DNA of 64,000 nucleotides. Origin: Thermoplasmata archaeon (GTDB lineage: Archaea; Thermoplasmatota; Thermoplasmata; Thermoplasmatales; Thermoplasmataceae). This document shows positions 1 to 9,080 of this stretch, piece after piece; position 1 is the stretch's first letter, and each line of letters starts with the position of its first letter. Below the pieces are notes generated by a model, which was given only the letters and a program-made list of their open reading frames with translations, was not told the origin of the DNA and made no database searches. The position numbers and the translations under genes are program-made. Location of the stretch: assembly GCA_021810045.1 (NCBI GenBank), contig JAJZJR010000002.1:1-64000 (forward strand). The letters are read 5' to 3'.

Positions 1-211
1 ACCTAGATATGGTTTTTGCATATAAGGGCTTTAACTATCTTAATACCCTTAAGACCTTACCCGAATACTTTGCAGTATATATAGACTTTTTCAAGAATTA
101 AGGTTATTGAATTTAAGCAGTAATACGCGGCCGTGGCATGCAGAATAAATGAAAACTTTATTGCATGAACCATAACCAATTCAATATACCAGCGATACTT
201 ATGATCACAAG

Positions 212-982
212 TTGACGCTCGAAAATGTTTTCATAATCCCACATGGGGATGAAATAATTGATCACCCAAACAGAAATAGTAAAGAACTGTGGGAGAAAAT
301 TAGAAAAGTAACAGCAGACGATTCTTCCCATACTCTTATAATAATAAGCCCACATGGTCTGAAACTCAGCAATTCCATAGGCGTGATAAACACACAGTAT
401 CTCAAGGGACACCTAACCCTTAAAACCCGCACCATAAGGAAAAATTATGAAACCGACCGACCCCTTGCGTCAAAGATTGCGTCTTCCACAAAAATTACAC
501 AGGAAGTATCTTTTGTTACCAGTTCGGGACCACTGTCAGTGTTCCCACTGGATTTCGGTTCTATTATACCCCTTACCTTTTTTGGGAAAAGGGAGGTGGT
601 TTCAATTGGGCAACCCCGATTTTGGGACCTAAATGGATTAATGGAATTTGGGAAGACTTTAGCTGTTATTGCAGAGGATTACCATAAGAGGGTCTCAATA
701 ATTATAAGTGCAGACCAGGCGCACACTCACGCACCTGACGGGATATACGGTTACTCCCCTGAGTCGAAGACCTATGAAGAACTTATTGAGAAATGCATAA
801 TGTCTTCCGATCTGTCACCTCTACTGAATCTGAACCAGGAATTCATAGACAAAGCCAAACCGGACAGTTTTTGGAATATGGTGATTCTGAAAGGCATTAT
901 GGATTACACTGGAAAGAAGAGCATTCTTGACTACCATTACATAGAACACTATTTTGGCATGCTTCTGGCCCACCTTTACTGA
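212..982 (+). CDS. LigB-fold extradiol dioxygenase-like (MEMO/AMMECR1-partner-like) protein
   Basis: The 256-residue product has the LigB-type extradiol dioxygenase fold signature: an early PHGDE near residue 10, a second SPHG near residue 46, and ISADQAHTH near residue 167, which supply histidines typical of the metal site. The frame has no ATG near its start; an upstream stop lies at 173-175 and the first usable start is TTG at 212, so the start is a TTG. The family covers aromatic-ring cleavage enzymes and MEMO-like proteins of unknown reaction. No aromatic-degradation genes lie nearby, so a ring-cleavage role is not implied. The gene stands alone. Family call is sure, substrate unknown. 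Confidence 0.8.
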   Translation: MTLENVFIIPHGDEIIDHPNRNSKELWEKIRKVTADDSSHTLIIISPHGLKLSNSIGVINTQYLKGHLTLKTRTIRKNYETDRPLASKIASSTKITQEVSFVTSSGPLSVFPLDFGSIIPLTFFGKREVVSIGQPRFWDLNGLMEFGKTLAVIAEDYHKRVSIIISADQAHTHAPDGIYGYSPESKTYEELIEKCIMSSDLSPLLNLNQEFIDKAKPDSFWNMVILKGIMDYTGKKSILDYHYIEHYFGMLLAHLY

Positions 983-1079
983 TTATAAAGAGAAAATAGA
1001 GAGAGCAGGAGGTTAGATTTGGTGAGCGAGTTAAGTAGTTATGAAAAACAAATAAATATGCAACAAATATTTCATATCA

Positions 1080-1172
1080 ATGACTGGCGACAATAAAATT
1101 AAACTTAGTTTACTCATAACTGCAATACTAACCGCACTTTTTGGCTATTCTGTTGTTTTAAAACCATTTTAG
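1080..1172 (+). CDS. Possible 30-residue single-span membrane peptide
   Basis: An ATG at 1080 opens 30 codons. The product begins MTGDNKIKLS and then has a hydrophobic span (LLITAILTALFGYSVVL) ending in KPF. A TATA-like ATAAATAT lies about 25 bases upstream (1052-1059), the right distance for a leaderless archaeal transcript. It sits in the 254-base gap between the LigB-like gene and the sugar-phosphate isomerase. The short polar N-terminus plus one helix fits a small tail- or signal-anchored peptide. I recognise no family. The length makes chance possible. Confidence 0.4.
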   Translation: MTGDNKIKLSLLITAILTALFGYSVVLKPF

Positions 1173-1236
1173 TTCATTCTTTTTTTGTAGCATTTCATCT
1201 TGTGAATCATATTATACAGAGTTCTCATGGAAGTCC

Positions 1237-2157
1237 ATGAATTTTGAGGATCAGATCCGGGACTTCAGTAAACAGGTAAAATTTTCAGCTGATTTTGGCA
1301 AATTAGCCCCATTCAACAATATTATTATTTCCGGAATGGGTGGTTCCGGCATTTCAGGGAACATTTTTTCTGAGATCTATGACAAAGCTCCCGTGCAAGT
1401 GGTGAGCGATTACAATTTACCGTCGTATGCAGATGAGAACACCCTTTTTATCGGCATCAGTTACTCAGGGAATACTGAGGAAACTATCAGTGCTGCGAGA
1501 GAAGCCATAAAGAAAAATTGTCAAATCCGCCTGATAACATCGGGAGGTATATTATCTGAATTAGGGCAGGAAACTGTAATTGTTCCAAAGGGGTTCCAGC
1601 CAAGAGCTGCTCTTGGATACCTTTTGAAGCCATTTCTGAACACGTTCATTTCATCGGACGAATCCATATACGCGGATATTTCCAGATTGCTTTTGGAAAT
1701 GGAATCAGATAATTCCAAGGAAAAGGAAATCGCCAAATTGATTTTTCAAAAAAACAGTATACCTTATGTACTCGGGTTTCCGCCATTCAGGTGGGTTGCT
1801 TACCGCTGGAAGACCCAATTCAATGAGAATTCCAAAATTTTGGCTTTCTCTTCATATTTCCCTGAACTGGATCATAATGATGCAATACCCATGAAGCTCA
1901 CATATGGAAAGGACAACTTTTCTTTCCTTGTATTCGGAGGTTCCACGGGACAGATTGAGAAGAGAGTAAGATATACATCTGAGGTAACTTCCACAGATTT
2001 TATAACAGTTGAACCGAAGGGAAAAACACTCCTTGAAAAACTGTTTTACCTTATACATGCCGGGGATTACATATCCTATCATCTGGCAAAATTAAGGGAA
2101 ATAGATGCCGAGGACGTATCTGTAATAACAGAACTCAAGGATAGGTTAAAGTCCTGA
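1237..2157 (+). CDS. Bifunctional phosphoglucose/phosphomannose isomerase
   Basis: This enzyme interconverts glucose-6-phosphate or mannose-6-phosphate with fructose-6-phosphate in the cytoplasm. The 306-residue length is normal for the archaeal PGI/PMI family. The SIS fold is visible: GMGGSGISG at residues 33-41 and SYSGNTEE at 75-82 bind the sugar phosphate, and a conserved glutamate/histidine region lies in the second half (PELDHNDA). The ATG at 1237 is preceded by a TATA-like TTATACA. It converges on the NFACT gene and overlaps its 3' end by 12 bases. With the FBP aldolase/phosphatase at 13.7 kb it fits gluconeogenesis and glycan precursor supply. Confidence 0.92.
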   Translation: MNFEDQIRDFSKQVKFSADFGKLAPFNNIIISGMGGSGISGNIFSEIYDKAPVQVVSDYNLPSYADENTLFIGISYSGNTEETISAAREAIKKNCQIRLITSGGILSELGQETVIVPKGFQPRAALGYLLKPFLNTFISSDESIYADISRLLLEMESDNSKEKEIAKLIFQKNSIPYVLGFPPFRWVAYRWKTQFNENSKILAFSSYFPELDHNDAIPMKLTYGKDNFSFLVFGGSTGQIEKRVRYTSEVTSTDFITVEPKGKTLLEKLFYLIHAGDYISYHLAKLREIDAEDVSVITELKDRLKS

Positions 2158-3981
2158 AATTATGGAAGAATTGCCGGGAGGAAGAATTGGATCTATCTCC
2201 TCCATAGGTACCCCAAGCTTTCTTGATATTTTTTGAGATACCGAATTCCTCTTCTCATCACCGGGCGTGATAATAATAGAATTATCTGGCAGTTTTGATT
2301 CATCCGGGACCGGGCAGGCCATTGCCTTCTGTTCCCCTTTGTACTCCTTAATCAATATGGATAGTTTCATTGGAAGATCGAACAGATAATTTCTCTTTCC
2401 CCTAACGATCCAGGATCCAGTGGAAACATACTCTCCTGATTCCGGAGTTTTACTTACCTGAGAAGGATAAACCCAGTAAGCTGCCCCAGAATTCATGCCT
2501 GCCGGCCATGCACGTGAGAATGATATGGCAAAGGCACATGCCTCCCTGATTGTCTGCTCTGTTGGTTCCTGATTACCTTCAATCTTTATTATGGTGCTTG
2601 GAGCACCGTAAACATCAGCATGAACGTATAGATCCTTTTCCTTGAGGTGCTTTTTTACTATTCTTTCATTACTCTTTGCATCTCTGCCTGAAATTACGAG
2701 AAAACCTTCCGAGGATATAAACCAGTGATAGATCTCAAACCATTCCCGCTTCTTTTTCTTAGTTGTACTCTTCTTTTCAGTGACACGCTTGGCTTTGGTT
2801 TCTTCAATGGCTCTGTAAGCACCTTCTATTTTTGACTTGAAATCCTTTGACTTCTGGAAAAACCCATTGGCGTTCTGTCCTGCTGAAAGATTTAGATCAA
2901 TGGAGAGAATCTGACCACCCTCCTCAATAGAAATCTCCTTGCTGGCCGAATTATAGGAAGTAATTGCAAACCCGTCAAATTCCTTCACTTTAGACAGATC
3001 CTGAGTCTCTTTCGCCCTGGAGAGTTTTCTTATGAGGGTATCGAATCTGTTCAGTGATTGCATTATTATGTTCCCTTTCTGGAAGTTAATCTCACGCTGT
3101 TTCTGAAACTCCTCAATGCTCTTTTCCATGGATTCTATTCTTCTTGTTATTGGATCCTTTGCCTCGGCCGATGGATAGTGCTTCTGTAAATAATCAAGCA
3201 TTCCCTTGTTCAGGTCATCGTATGAGATGTCGGCCTCGTTTTTCAAGTGCAGCATTTTAACTGGAGAAAGGAGATTCTGATCCTGGTAGAAGTAAGCTTT
3301 GCATTCCTTCGTTTCCTCCAGAATCTCTGAGATACTCTTCCTAATTCTGCTTACCAGTTCCAGGGAAGTCTTAGCGGGTACATCTTTGTTCACCCCCAAC
3401 CTGAAAAGAACTTCTTCAGCCATGTCGCCTCCCAGATTCAGCCTGGTTGCAAGTGTCTGTACCAATGATGCTTTACTCTGCTGGAGCACCTCCCCAAAAA
3501 GTGCGTCATCGATTTCCAGAGGGTTGTTGGCAGACGGCGGAATATATGGTTCTCCTTTCAGGATCTTCCTGTTTTTCCATTCTCTCTGATCAGATGCAAA
3601 CTCAATCTTTTTCTCGTTTGTTATTATGAAATTACCATCCCTAAACAGTTCTAGGATTATTTCCTGTCCTGTGTGAAGGGTCAGTTTCACCACTCTGTCG
3701 AAGTTAATCTGCTCCACCGATACGATCCTCCTTTCAGAGAGGGATTTCCTCATCAGCATTGAGAGTGGAGTAGCGGCCTCGGGCCGTTCTGCTTCGTAAA
3801 ATACCAACCCCTTTTTGAGAGATATGAGAAGATAGTTCTTTCCAGATGATGAACTGTAGAGCTGGAACAGGAAATCAGTCTCTTCAACCTGATATACCTT
3901 CTTAATGAAAGAGCCAATGATTATACTGGAATAATTCTGTGTGAATGCGTAGAAATCTAGAGATGATGGTTTTGGGTTCAT
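2146..3981 (-). CDS. rqcH: NFACT family protein (RqcH / NEMF / Rqc2 homologue)
   Basis: The 611-residue protein has the NFACT order: an N-terminal NFACT-N domain beginning with SLDFYAF, a helical and coiled-coil middle (about 270-340), and a C-terminal NFACT-R (DUF814) domain with YVHADVYGAPSTIIK. Members bind obstructed 50S subunits carrying peptidyl-tRNA and recruit tRNA for C-terminal tailing in ribosome quality control; bacterial relatives were once named fibronectin-binding proteins. A lysine-rich patch (about residues 390-410) precedes the NFACT-R domain. Divergent from the CoxG-like gene with a short shared upstream region. Confidence 0.9.
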   Translation of the reverse strand: MNPKPSSLDFYAFTQNYSSIIIGSFIKKVYQVEETDFLFQLYSSSSGKNYLLISLKKGLVFYEAERPEAATPLSMLMRKSLSERRIVSVEQINFDRVVKLTLHTGQEIILELFRDGNFIITNEKKIEFASDQREWKNRKILKGEPYIPPSANNPLEIDDALFGEVLQQSKASLVQTLATRLNLGGDMAEEVLFRLGVNKDVPAKTSLELVSRIRKSISEILEETKECKAYFYQDQNLLSPVKMLHLKNEADISYDDLNKGMLDYLQKHYPSAEAKDPITRRIESMEKSIEEFQKQREINFQKGNIIMQSLNRFDTLIRKLSRAKETQDLSKVKEFDGFAITSYNSASKEISIEEGGQILSIDLNLSAGQNANGFFQKSKDFKSKIEGAYRAIEETKAKRVTEKKSTTKKKKREWFEIYHWFISSEGFLVISGRDAKSNERIVKKHLKEKDLYVHADVYGAPSTIIKIEGNQEPTEQTIREACAFAISFSRAWPAGMNSGAAYWVYPSQVSKTPESGEYVSTGSWIVRGKRNYLFDLPMKLSILIKEYKGEQKAMACPVPDESKLPDNSIIITPGDEKRNSVSQKISRKLGVPMEEIDPILPPGNSSIISGL

Positions 3982-4067
3982 TTTTCACCTTTTCCTTTTC
4001 AATTACGTAATTAAGCCATACTAAAATAGTTTTTAAGAAATGTATCTATCCATGAGGGGAGATAATT

Positions 4068-4505
4068 ATGAATTTTGATGGTACTTTTGAAGTAAATACA
4101 ACGAGCGAAAGAGTTTTTACTACTGTAATGGACCCTAATGAGATTTCATCCTGCATTCCAGGTTTCAAAAGCCTCAACATAGTGTCTCCGGATGAATATT
4201 CGGTTGTGGTGAAAGCTGGACTTGCTTTCATTAAAGGAGAATTCAACATTAAGTTCAGAGTTGTGGAAAAGGAGAACAACAAACACGCAAAGCTTACGGG
4301 AATTGGTCAGGGAATGGGCGGAACAGTGGATCTTGAAGCCGTAATGGATCTTTCTGAAACAGATGGAAAGACCAAGATGGACTGGAAGGCAGAGGCAAAA
4401 GTAGGCGGTAAGCTTGGTTCCATGGGTCAGAGACTCATCGGAGGACAGGCACAAAAGCTCATAAAGGAACTCTTCGAAAACTTAGAGAAGAAACTCTCTT
4501 CATGA
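4068..4505 (+). CDS. CoxG-like SRPBCC (START-fold) protein
   Basis: The 145-residue protein belongs to the SRPBCC superfamily, CoxG branch (carbon monoxide dehydrogenase subunit G-like). It opens with the typical FDGTFEVNTTSERVF and carries the GPNEISSCIPG-type segment (here DPNEISSCIPGF), then ends in a long amphipathic helix. CoxG of CO dehydrogenase helps anchor or mature that enzyme, but no CO dehydrogenase genes are nearby, so here it is a general ligand-binding fold of unknown ligand. A clear ribosome-binding site, GAGGGGAG, lies 6 bases before the ATG, which is stronger than most in this window. Confidence 0.82.
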   Translation: MNFDGTFEVNTTSERVFTTVMDPNEISSCIPGFKSLNIVSPDEYSVVVKAGLAFIKGEFNIKFRVVEKENNKHAKLTGIGQGMGGTVDLEAVMDLSETDGKTKMDWKAEAKVGGKLGSMGQRLIGGQAQKLIKELFENLEKKLSS

Positions 4506-4590
4506 AGTCAATAAGTTGAGATTGCACATGTTTGCAGAGAAAGATACTAAGGGCACAGGTTTCCGACTGTTGCACATGGCTGGAGATCCG

Positions 4591-5097
4591 ATGTCGAAAT
4601 ATTCCATTCTTATTCTTTGTGATGCCTTACCGACAGAACGGGAATTGAGACTTCTTAAAAATTTTCAGAAACTTGGTCGGGAAATAGTAATATTTATGCC
4701 TGATACCGAGGGTCCTTACAGGAATGATTTTAACTTTGCCCAGATCTTTTCGGTACTGAAATCCTTCCCGGAAAAATTATACATTGTATCGATGGGAATT
4801 TTTGCTCCCTACCTTGTTAACAATTATGATGAAATGGCCAGAAATGTTGAGAAAGTGGTTTTTATAAATCCTACCTACAGAAAAGACATTTCAACGAAAA
4901 TGTCAGGATTTGAACTTCCTGTTCTCGTAATTACATCTACGCCCGGCAATCTTGATCACGATCCGGATGCGGTGAAATATCATGATCTTATCTCAGGGTC
5001 TGTAATTTCCTATGTGAGAGGTGTCCAGGGCAACCCCCTGTTCAAGAGATTCACGCAATCATTTAATTCGATTCAGAGATTTCTCCAAAATGAATGA
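4591..5097 (+). CDS. Unknown protein, possibly degenerate alpha/beta hydrolase fold
   Basis: A frame open from TTG at 4516 encodes 193 residues, but I prefer the ATG at 4591 (168 residues): GGAG sits 5 bases upstream and the product then starts directly with a beta strand (KYSILILCDALP). The rest alternates strands and helices, with VLVITSTPGNLDHDPDA and a terminal FKRFTQSFNSIQRFL, reminiscent of the last strand and helix of alpha/beta hydrolases. There is no obvious GxSxG nucleophile elbow. The stop overlaps the start of the thioesterase gene, so the two are likely translated together and may act on related acyl substrates. Confidence 0.6.
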   Translation: MSKYSILILCDALPTERELRLLKNFQKLGREIVIFMPDTEGPYRNDFNFAQIFSVLKSFPEKLYIVSMGIFAPYLVNNYDEMARNVEKVVFINPTYRKDISTKMSGFELPVLVITSTPGNLDHDPDAVKYHDLISGSVISYVRGVQGNPLFKRFTQSFNSIQRFLQNE

Positions 5098-5482
5098 TTC
5101 TTTGCTGAAAACGGAGATACAGGTCAGATATGGGGACCTGGATACACTTGGTCATGTTAATAATGCATTATATCTGACATATTTTGAACTGGGAAGAGTT
5201 CTTTATTTCAGGAAATACCTGCCAGCTTTTGATACCACAGATGTGAAATTCGTTATTGCCAGGGCCGAGATAGATTTCAAGAAATCCATAACAATGGGAG
5301 ATGAAGTAATCCTGGAGACTTCCCTGGATACGGTAGGAAACACCAGTTTTACCTTCCTGCACAGAATCACAAATCGCGACGGAACTGTGATTTATGCCAC
5401 AGGAAAGATTGTTGCCGTATCCATAGACGAAAACAAGAAACCGTCAAAGGTTCCTGAAGAGCTTAGAAACCTCGTCGCCTGA
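5090..5482 (+). CDS. 4HBT / YbgC-type acyl-CoA thioesterase
   Basis: The hotdog-fold thioesterase signature is clear: VRYGDLDTLGHVNNALYLTYFELGR, with the catalytic aspartate and GHVNN loop near residues 15-25. It would hydrolyse an acyl-CoA thioester. The frame extends upstream to 5021, but the family starts just before the VRY strand, so the ATG at 5090 (130 residues) is the right start. It overlaps the 3' end of the preceding gene by 8 bases, which points to translational coupling. Chain-length preference cannot be read from sequence. Confidence 0.88.
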   Translation: MNDSLLKTEIQVRYGDLDTLGHVNNALYLTYFELGRVLYFRKYLPAFDTTDVKFVIARAEIDFKKSITMGDEVILETSLDTVGNTSFTFLHRITNRDGTVIYATGKIVAVSIDENKKPSKVPEELRNLVA

Positions 5483-5497
5483 AGATGTGCAGATTGT

Positions 5498-6112
5498 CTA
5501 AACCGGCGTGGTCACTTCCGGAATCCATCCAAGTGAGGCTGGAAGAAAAACCGAAATAAGGTAGAGGCTGAGGTGTAAAGTTGCGGCCAGGTAAAAATTC
5601 TTTCTAAAGTAGTATAACACACCGTAGACTATTGCCATGCTGAAGTTGTCTATGATGAAGAGTTCTAGAAAAGCTCCGGGATATCCAGTTGGATAGAAAA
5701 AGATATAGCTGGCATAGAAAATTGAGTAAAGTACGCCCTGGATTACTATGGACTGCCCAAAACTGAATCTTCTCCTAAGAAAAGTGATTATCAGGAATCT
5801 GAAGTTGAACTGTTCCAGAAACACTGGATAATAGGCCGTCTCAAAAACGTAAAGAGGGCCGTTATTCGTCGCTGCAAAGATAAAAAGCCAGATAAAAATG
5901 GCTGATATCAGGATTATTAGATCCTTATTGAGCAGTACTTTGTAAATAAGTCCTCTTACGTCCTTGAAGTAAACAGATGATAAAAGAAATAGAAGTGGAG
6001 TTAGCCCTATGTAAACATAATAATACAGTGTTCCAAGCTGGATGAGATAAAACATTGCAAAAATTGCGAACTCGAAAACAAATGGCAGAAGCTTCTCCAA
6101 CCTGGGACTCAT
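5498..6112 (-). CDS. CPBP-like polytopic membrane protein, last gene of the oxidase operon
   Basis: The 204-residue protein has about six hydrophobic spans. FLEQFNFRF at 99-107 resembles the EExxxR motif of CPBP (CAAX protease / bacteriocin-processing) intramembrane proteins, but the second glutamate is Gln101; a lone His180 sits in the last span. The usual FxxxH histidine is not evident. It may therefore be an inactive or altered member. Its ATG abuts the stop of the upstream 488-residue gene with no gap, so it belongs to the seven-gene terminal-oxidase operon, where it could help assembly. Confidence 0.6.
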   Translation of the reverse strand: MSPRLEKLLPFVFEFAIFAMFYLIQLGTLYYYVYIGLTPLLFLLSSVYFKDVRGLIYKVLLNKDLIILISAIFIWLFIFAATNNGPLYVFETAYYPVFLEQFNFRFLIITFLRRRFSFGQSIVIQGVLYSIFYASYIFFYPTGYPGAFLELFIIDNFSMAIVYGVLYYFRKNFYLAATLHLSLYLISVFLPASLGWIPEVTTPV

Positions 6113-7579
6113 CTAAGCTGGAACCCCCTCAACCACGGAATGATTCAAGGCAATGTTAGTAGCGAACCACATGAAAGGCAGAGAAATAACCCATATGGCG
6201 ATGCTGAAAATCACCTGTTCTGTTATCCCAAAGAATGGCCAGATAGAATAACCTGTTAGGATAGAGATGTAGAAAATCACTATGGAAAACATTGTGAACA
6301 TCATGGCCAGGAATTCCAGGAAAAGTTTTCTTCCTTCAAATCCTATGCCTATGTAAACAAGGCCGGCAATTATTCCGCCTGCAAAGCTTATGATGCTCAT
6401 TATTGCAAATGCTGTACCATTGCTGACTGTATACAAAGTCAGTGGAGTATAAAACCAGACGAACATTGAGACCGTGGAAAAGGACAAGAGTAAAATGATC
6501 ACAACTCTGCTCCTTATACTTATGTGAAATGCACCTGCTTTCTCAATAAGTATAGCGACAAAAATACCCGCCAGTAACATGAGAAAATCCAGACTTCCGA
6601 AGAAATAGAGACTTGTCTGAAGGTTGTAATATACACCCACTGTTTCTATCAATGGCAGTGACACGATGAGTGCTGATGACAAAACCAGAAACAGGTATGG
6701 TTTCTTGACAGGATATAAGCGATCCAGAAATTTTGACCTTTTACCTTTAAGATATTTCCTTCTAAGGAAAAAGTTTGTTAGAAAAACAAGTACGATGCTT
6801 TCCAGAATAAGTGGAACGATAGCGGCGGTAAGCACCAATGAAAGAATGGATGGAAATGCAGCGGTTATGCTTTCACACTGACAACTGAGAACTGTAAGTG
6901 CCCCGGATACCTGGCCTCCGATAACACTTTTTGAGTTTCGCCTCACAAAAGAAATAATCAGGAAGTAATTCTCAACAAGAAGGAATGAAAGTACAGTGAA
7001 CATAAGAAGGGCCTGTACACTAATGGAAAAGACCACGTACTGTGTAAAGAAGACCAGACCCCCTTTGAACAACAGCGGTGTCCCTCCCGCAGTTACATCA
7101 TCTGATATAGATGCTACAAGCATTCCTATACCCTGGGCCGATGGCAGGACCCTCAGTAAACCTGATAAGAAGATCATAGCCATCAATGCTGCAATTATGG
7201 AAAATAACCAGATTCCTGCTGATGTTTTGAACCCAAAAAGTTTGTGAAATTCGCGTATTTCAATGAATAGTGGTATAATCAGTACCACAGTAATGTTTAG
7301 ATATGGAACGGAAAAGATCACAAGAAGACTGTAATACAGGATAGCAAGAGCCGAAAACAGGATCTTCGCCTTATTCCATGGTACCAGCCAGATAGAAAAA
7401 ATTAGTATGGCAAGCATTGCGAACATCATCAGGAATTGAACTTTTACATCATAATCAATAATAATTATTCCAGATAGAAGACCAATTTCCAATGCCAGCA
7501 AAGTTGCAGCTAAACCTATTAAATGAAAAAAAATGGCTGATGGTGACCTATGTCCTAATGAATGAAATTCACTAAACAT
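6113..7579 (-). CDS. Large polytopic membrane protein of unknown function in the oxidase operon
   Basis: The 488-residue protein is almost wholly hydrophobic, with about 13-14 predicted spans. I recognise no family. The most distinctive element is SCQCESITAAFPSI around residue 230, a Cys-x-Cys pair at the start of a membrane span, which could bind copper or form a disulfide. It also has a charged SDDVTAGGTP loop near residue 160. Its start overlaps the heme farnesyltransferase gene by 25 bases and its stop abuts the CPBP-like gene, so it is embedded in the respiratory operon. A role in copper or heme handling, or as an accessory redox subunit, is inference. Confidence 0.7.
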   Translation of the reverse strand: MFSEFHSLGHRSPSAIFFHLIGLAATLLALEIGLLSGIIIIDYDVKVQFLMMFAMLAILIFSIWLVPWNKAKILFSALAILYYSLLVIFSVPYLNITVVLIIPLFIEIREFHKLFGFKTSAGIWLFSIIAALMAMIFLSGLLRVLPSAQGIGMLVASISDDVTAGGTPLLFKGGLVFFTQYVVFSISVQALLMFTVLSFLLVENYFLIISFVRRNSKSVIGGQVSGALTVLSCQCESITAAFPSILSLVLTAAIVPLILESIVLVFLTNFFLRRKYLKGKRSKFLDRLYPVKKPYLFLVLSSALIVSLPLIETVGVYYNLQTSLYFFGSLDFLMLLAGIFVAILIEKAGAFHISIRSRVVIILLLSFSTVSMFVWFYTPLTLYTVSNGTAFAIMSIISFAGGIIAGLVYIGIGFEGRKLFLEFLAMMFTMFSIVIFYISILTGYSIWPFFGITEQVIFSIAIWVISLPFMWFATNIALNHSVVEGVPA

Positions 7580-8421
7580 ATGGCAATCAACAGTATCATA
7601 AGGTAGTAATTAGAGAAATGGAAAGCTTTCTTGTAGGATTGTTTTGTGAATCCAGATCTCAAAGGCAATACCGAATAATAAACCATGATAACACCCAATA
7701 TAACGGCCATTACATAGTAGGCAGGACCAACATGTATCTCACTGAAGAATAAAGGCAGTATTGAATAAACAAACAGAACGACTGTGTTGGCGATAATGTA
7801 TGTTGAACTTTTCTGCATTCCAACTACTGCGGGAAGCATTGGAACATTTGCTTTCTTGTAGTCTTCTGTATTTCCCGTTGCAAGAGACCAGAAATGTGTT
7901 GGTGTCCAAAGGAATACCAGGAATGCAATAAATGCAGCAGTAATTGAAACTGAATTGCTGACTGCAGCCCAGCCTGCAAATGCCGGGAAGCTCCCTGCAA
8001 TGCCGCCAATCACAATATTCCAGGTCGTACGCCTCTTAAGGAATACTGTATAAAGAAAAACATAGCTCAGGAAACCCAGAAAGATGAAGATCGCTGTCAG
8101 GAGGTTTATCAGAAGATATGAAATCAGCATTGAAGCAACCAGCATTGCCAATCCATAAGCAAAGAGCCGCCCATACGAATTCTTGTTTACGATACCTGTC
8201 CTGTAGCTGGTTCTTTTCATTGAACCATCTATATCCATATCATACAGATTATTGAAAAATGCAGATGACATCGAACCAAGGCTGCCAGCCACAAGCAATG
8301 GAATTAATAAAATCAGTTTATTGTAAAAATATGGATTGGACAGGAACCCGGCTACTGCAACGAGATCAACAAGGAAAGTTATCTCTAATTTTGATATTTT
8401 AACGAATTCCTTTCCGTTCAA
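7555..8421 (-). CDS. ctaB: Protoheme IX farnesyltransferase (heme O synthase)
   Basis: A UbiA-family prenyltransferase of 288 residues. The first prenyl-diphosphate/Mg motif is NNLYDMDID at 57-65 (N57, D61, D65) and the second region has EDYKKANVPMLP, typical of CtaB/COX10. It transfers a farnesyl group to protoheme to make heme O for the heme-copper oxidase, and it lies one base after the cupredoxin gene in the same operon as subunits I and II, which settles the substrate better than sequence alone. About seven to nine membrane spans. Length is normal. Confidence 0.92.
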   Translation of the reverse strand: MNGKEFVKISKLEITFLVDLVAVAGFLSNPYFYNKLILLIPLLVAGSLGSMSSAFFNNLYDMDIDGSMKRTSYRTGIVNKNSYGRLFAYGLAMLVASMLISYLLINLLTAIFIFLGFLSYVFLYTVFLKRRTTWNIVIGGIAGSFPAFAGWAAVSNSVSITAAFIAFLVFLWTPTHFWSLATGNTEDYKKANVPMLPAVVGMQKSSTYIIANTVVLFVYSILPLFFSEIHVGPAYYVMAVILGVIMVYYSVLPLRSGFTKQSYKKAFHFSNYYLMILLIAICLVNFIH

Positions 8422-8422
8422 A

Positions 8423-9079
8423 TTACTCGACCGTCTTAATAGCTCTCTCCAATGTCACGAGTACATTGGAAATGTGTGTCGAATATGTGGATTGATTATA
8501 TACGTGTGACGGTCCCTCACCATGATAAGCATGCAATGCCACAAAAGAGGTGGAAGTTGAAGATGTGGAATTTACAATCAACAACCCCACCATTGTTGCA
8601 TAGTGAATGGAGCACCAGTATGTATATATTCCATCCTTGAAGAACGGATAATTGCCCTGCGTCTTATGACCTATGGTCTGAGTTATTTGCGCTGTGCTCA
8701 AAATCTGGTAGTTTGTGGACCCCTCAATTTTTTTGGGAGAGGATTTCTGATCAACTACTAGTTGTTGAAACAGCGATGAAGTATATTTCCCGTCATAGGC
8801 AATATACAGATTATGCGGGGCACCATCCATTTCCGTGATGTTGAAGACTACTTTGGTTCCTGAAACCACATTCAACACAGGGTTTCTCAGGCTCGTGTTA
8901 TAATTGTATTCCCATCCGGCTGCATCTGCTCCTAAATTTACATATTGTGTGTATTTGGTGGGGTTTTTTGAAGGTTGTAATCCCCCACCAGTTGGACTGG
9001 TCAGGATGTAGCCAAATGCTACTGAGACCAGAAGCACAATAATGAGGGCAAATGTTACTCCGCCTTTATTTGAAGCCAT
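8423..9079 (-). CDS. Membrane-anchored cupredoxin (type I blue copper protein)
   Basis: The 218-residue protein starts with a hydrophobic anchor (about residues 9-26) and then an extracytoplasmic cupredoxin domain. The type I copper ligands are visible: His89 (APHNLYI), Cys156, His159 and Met163 (YWCSIHYATMVG). This resembles sulfocyanin/plastocyanin-like donors of acidophilic archaea that take the place of cytochrome c. It lies one base after oxidase subunit I, so it is probably the direct electron donor of that oxidase. The last 50 residues, rich in Ser/Thr, follow the copper domain and are unusual for a plain cupredoxin. Confidence 0.88.
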   Translation of the reverse strand: MASNKGGVTFALIIVLLVSVAFGYILTSPTGGGLQPSKNPTKYTQYVNLGADAAGWEYNYNTSLRNPVLNVVSGTKVVFNITEMDGAPHNLYIAYDGKYTSSLFQQLVVDQKSSPKKIEGSTNYQILSTAQITQTIGHKTQGNYPFFKDGIYTYWCSIHYATMVGLLIVNSTSSTSTSFVALHAYHGEGPSHVYNQSTYSTHISNVLVTLERAIKTVE

Positions 9080-9080
9080 T

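Noticed and set aside
4068-4505. CO dehydrogenase operon suggested by the CoxG-like gene
   Set aside because: No coxL, coxM or coxS-like gene is in the window; CoxG-like SRPBCC proteins occur widely without CO oxidation.
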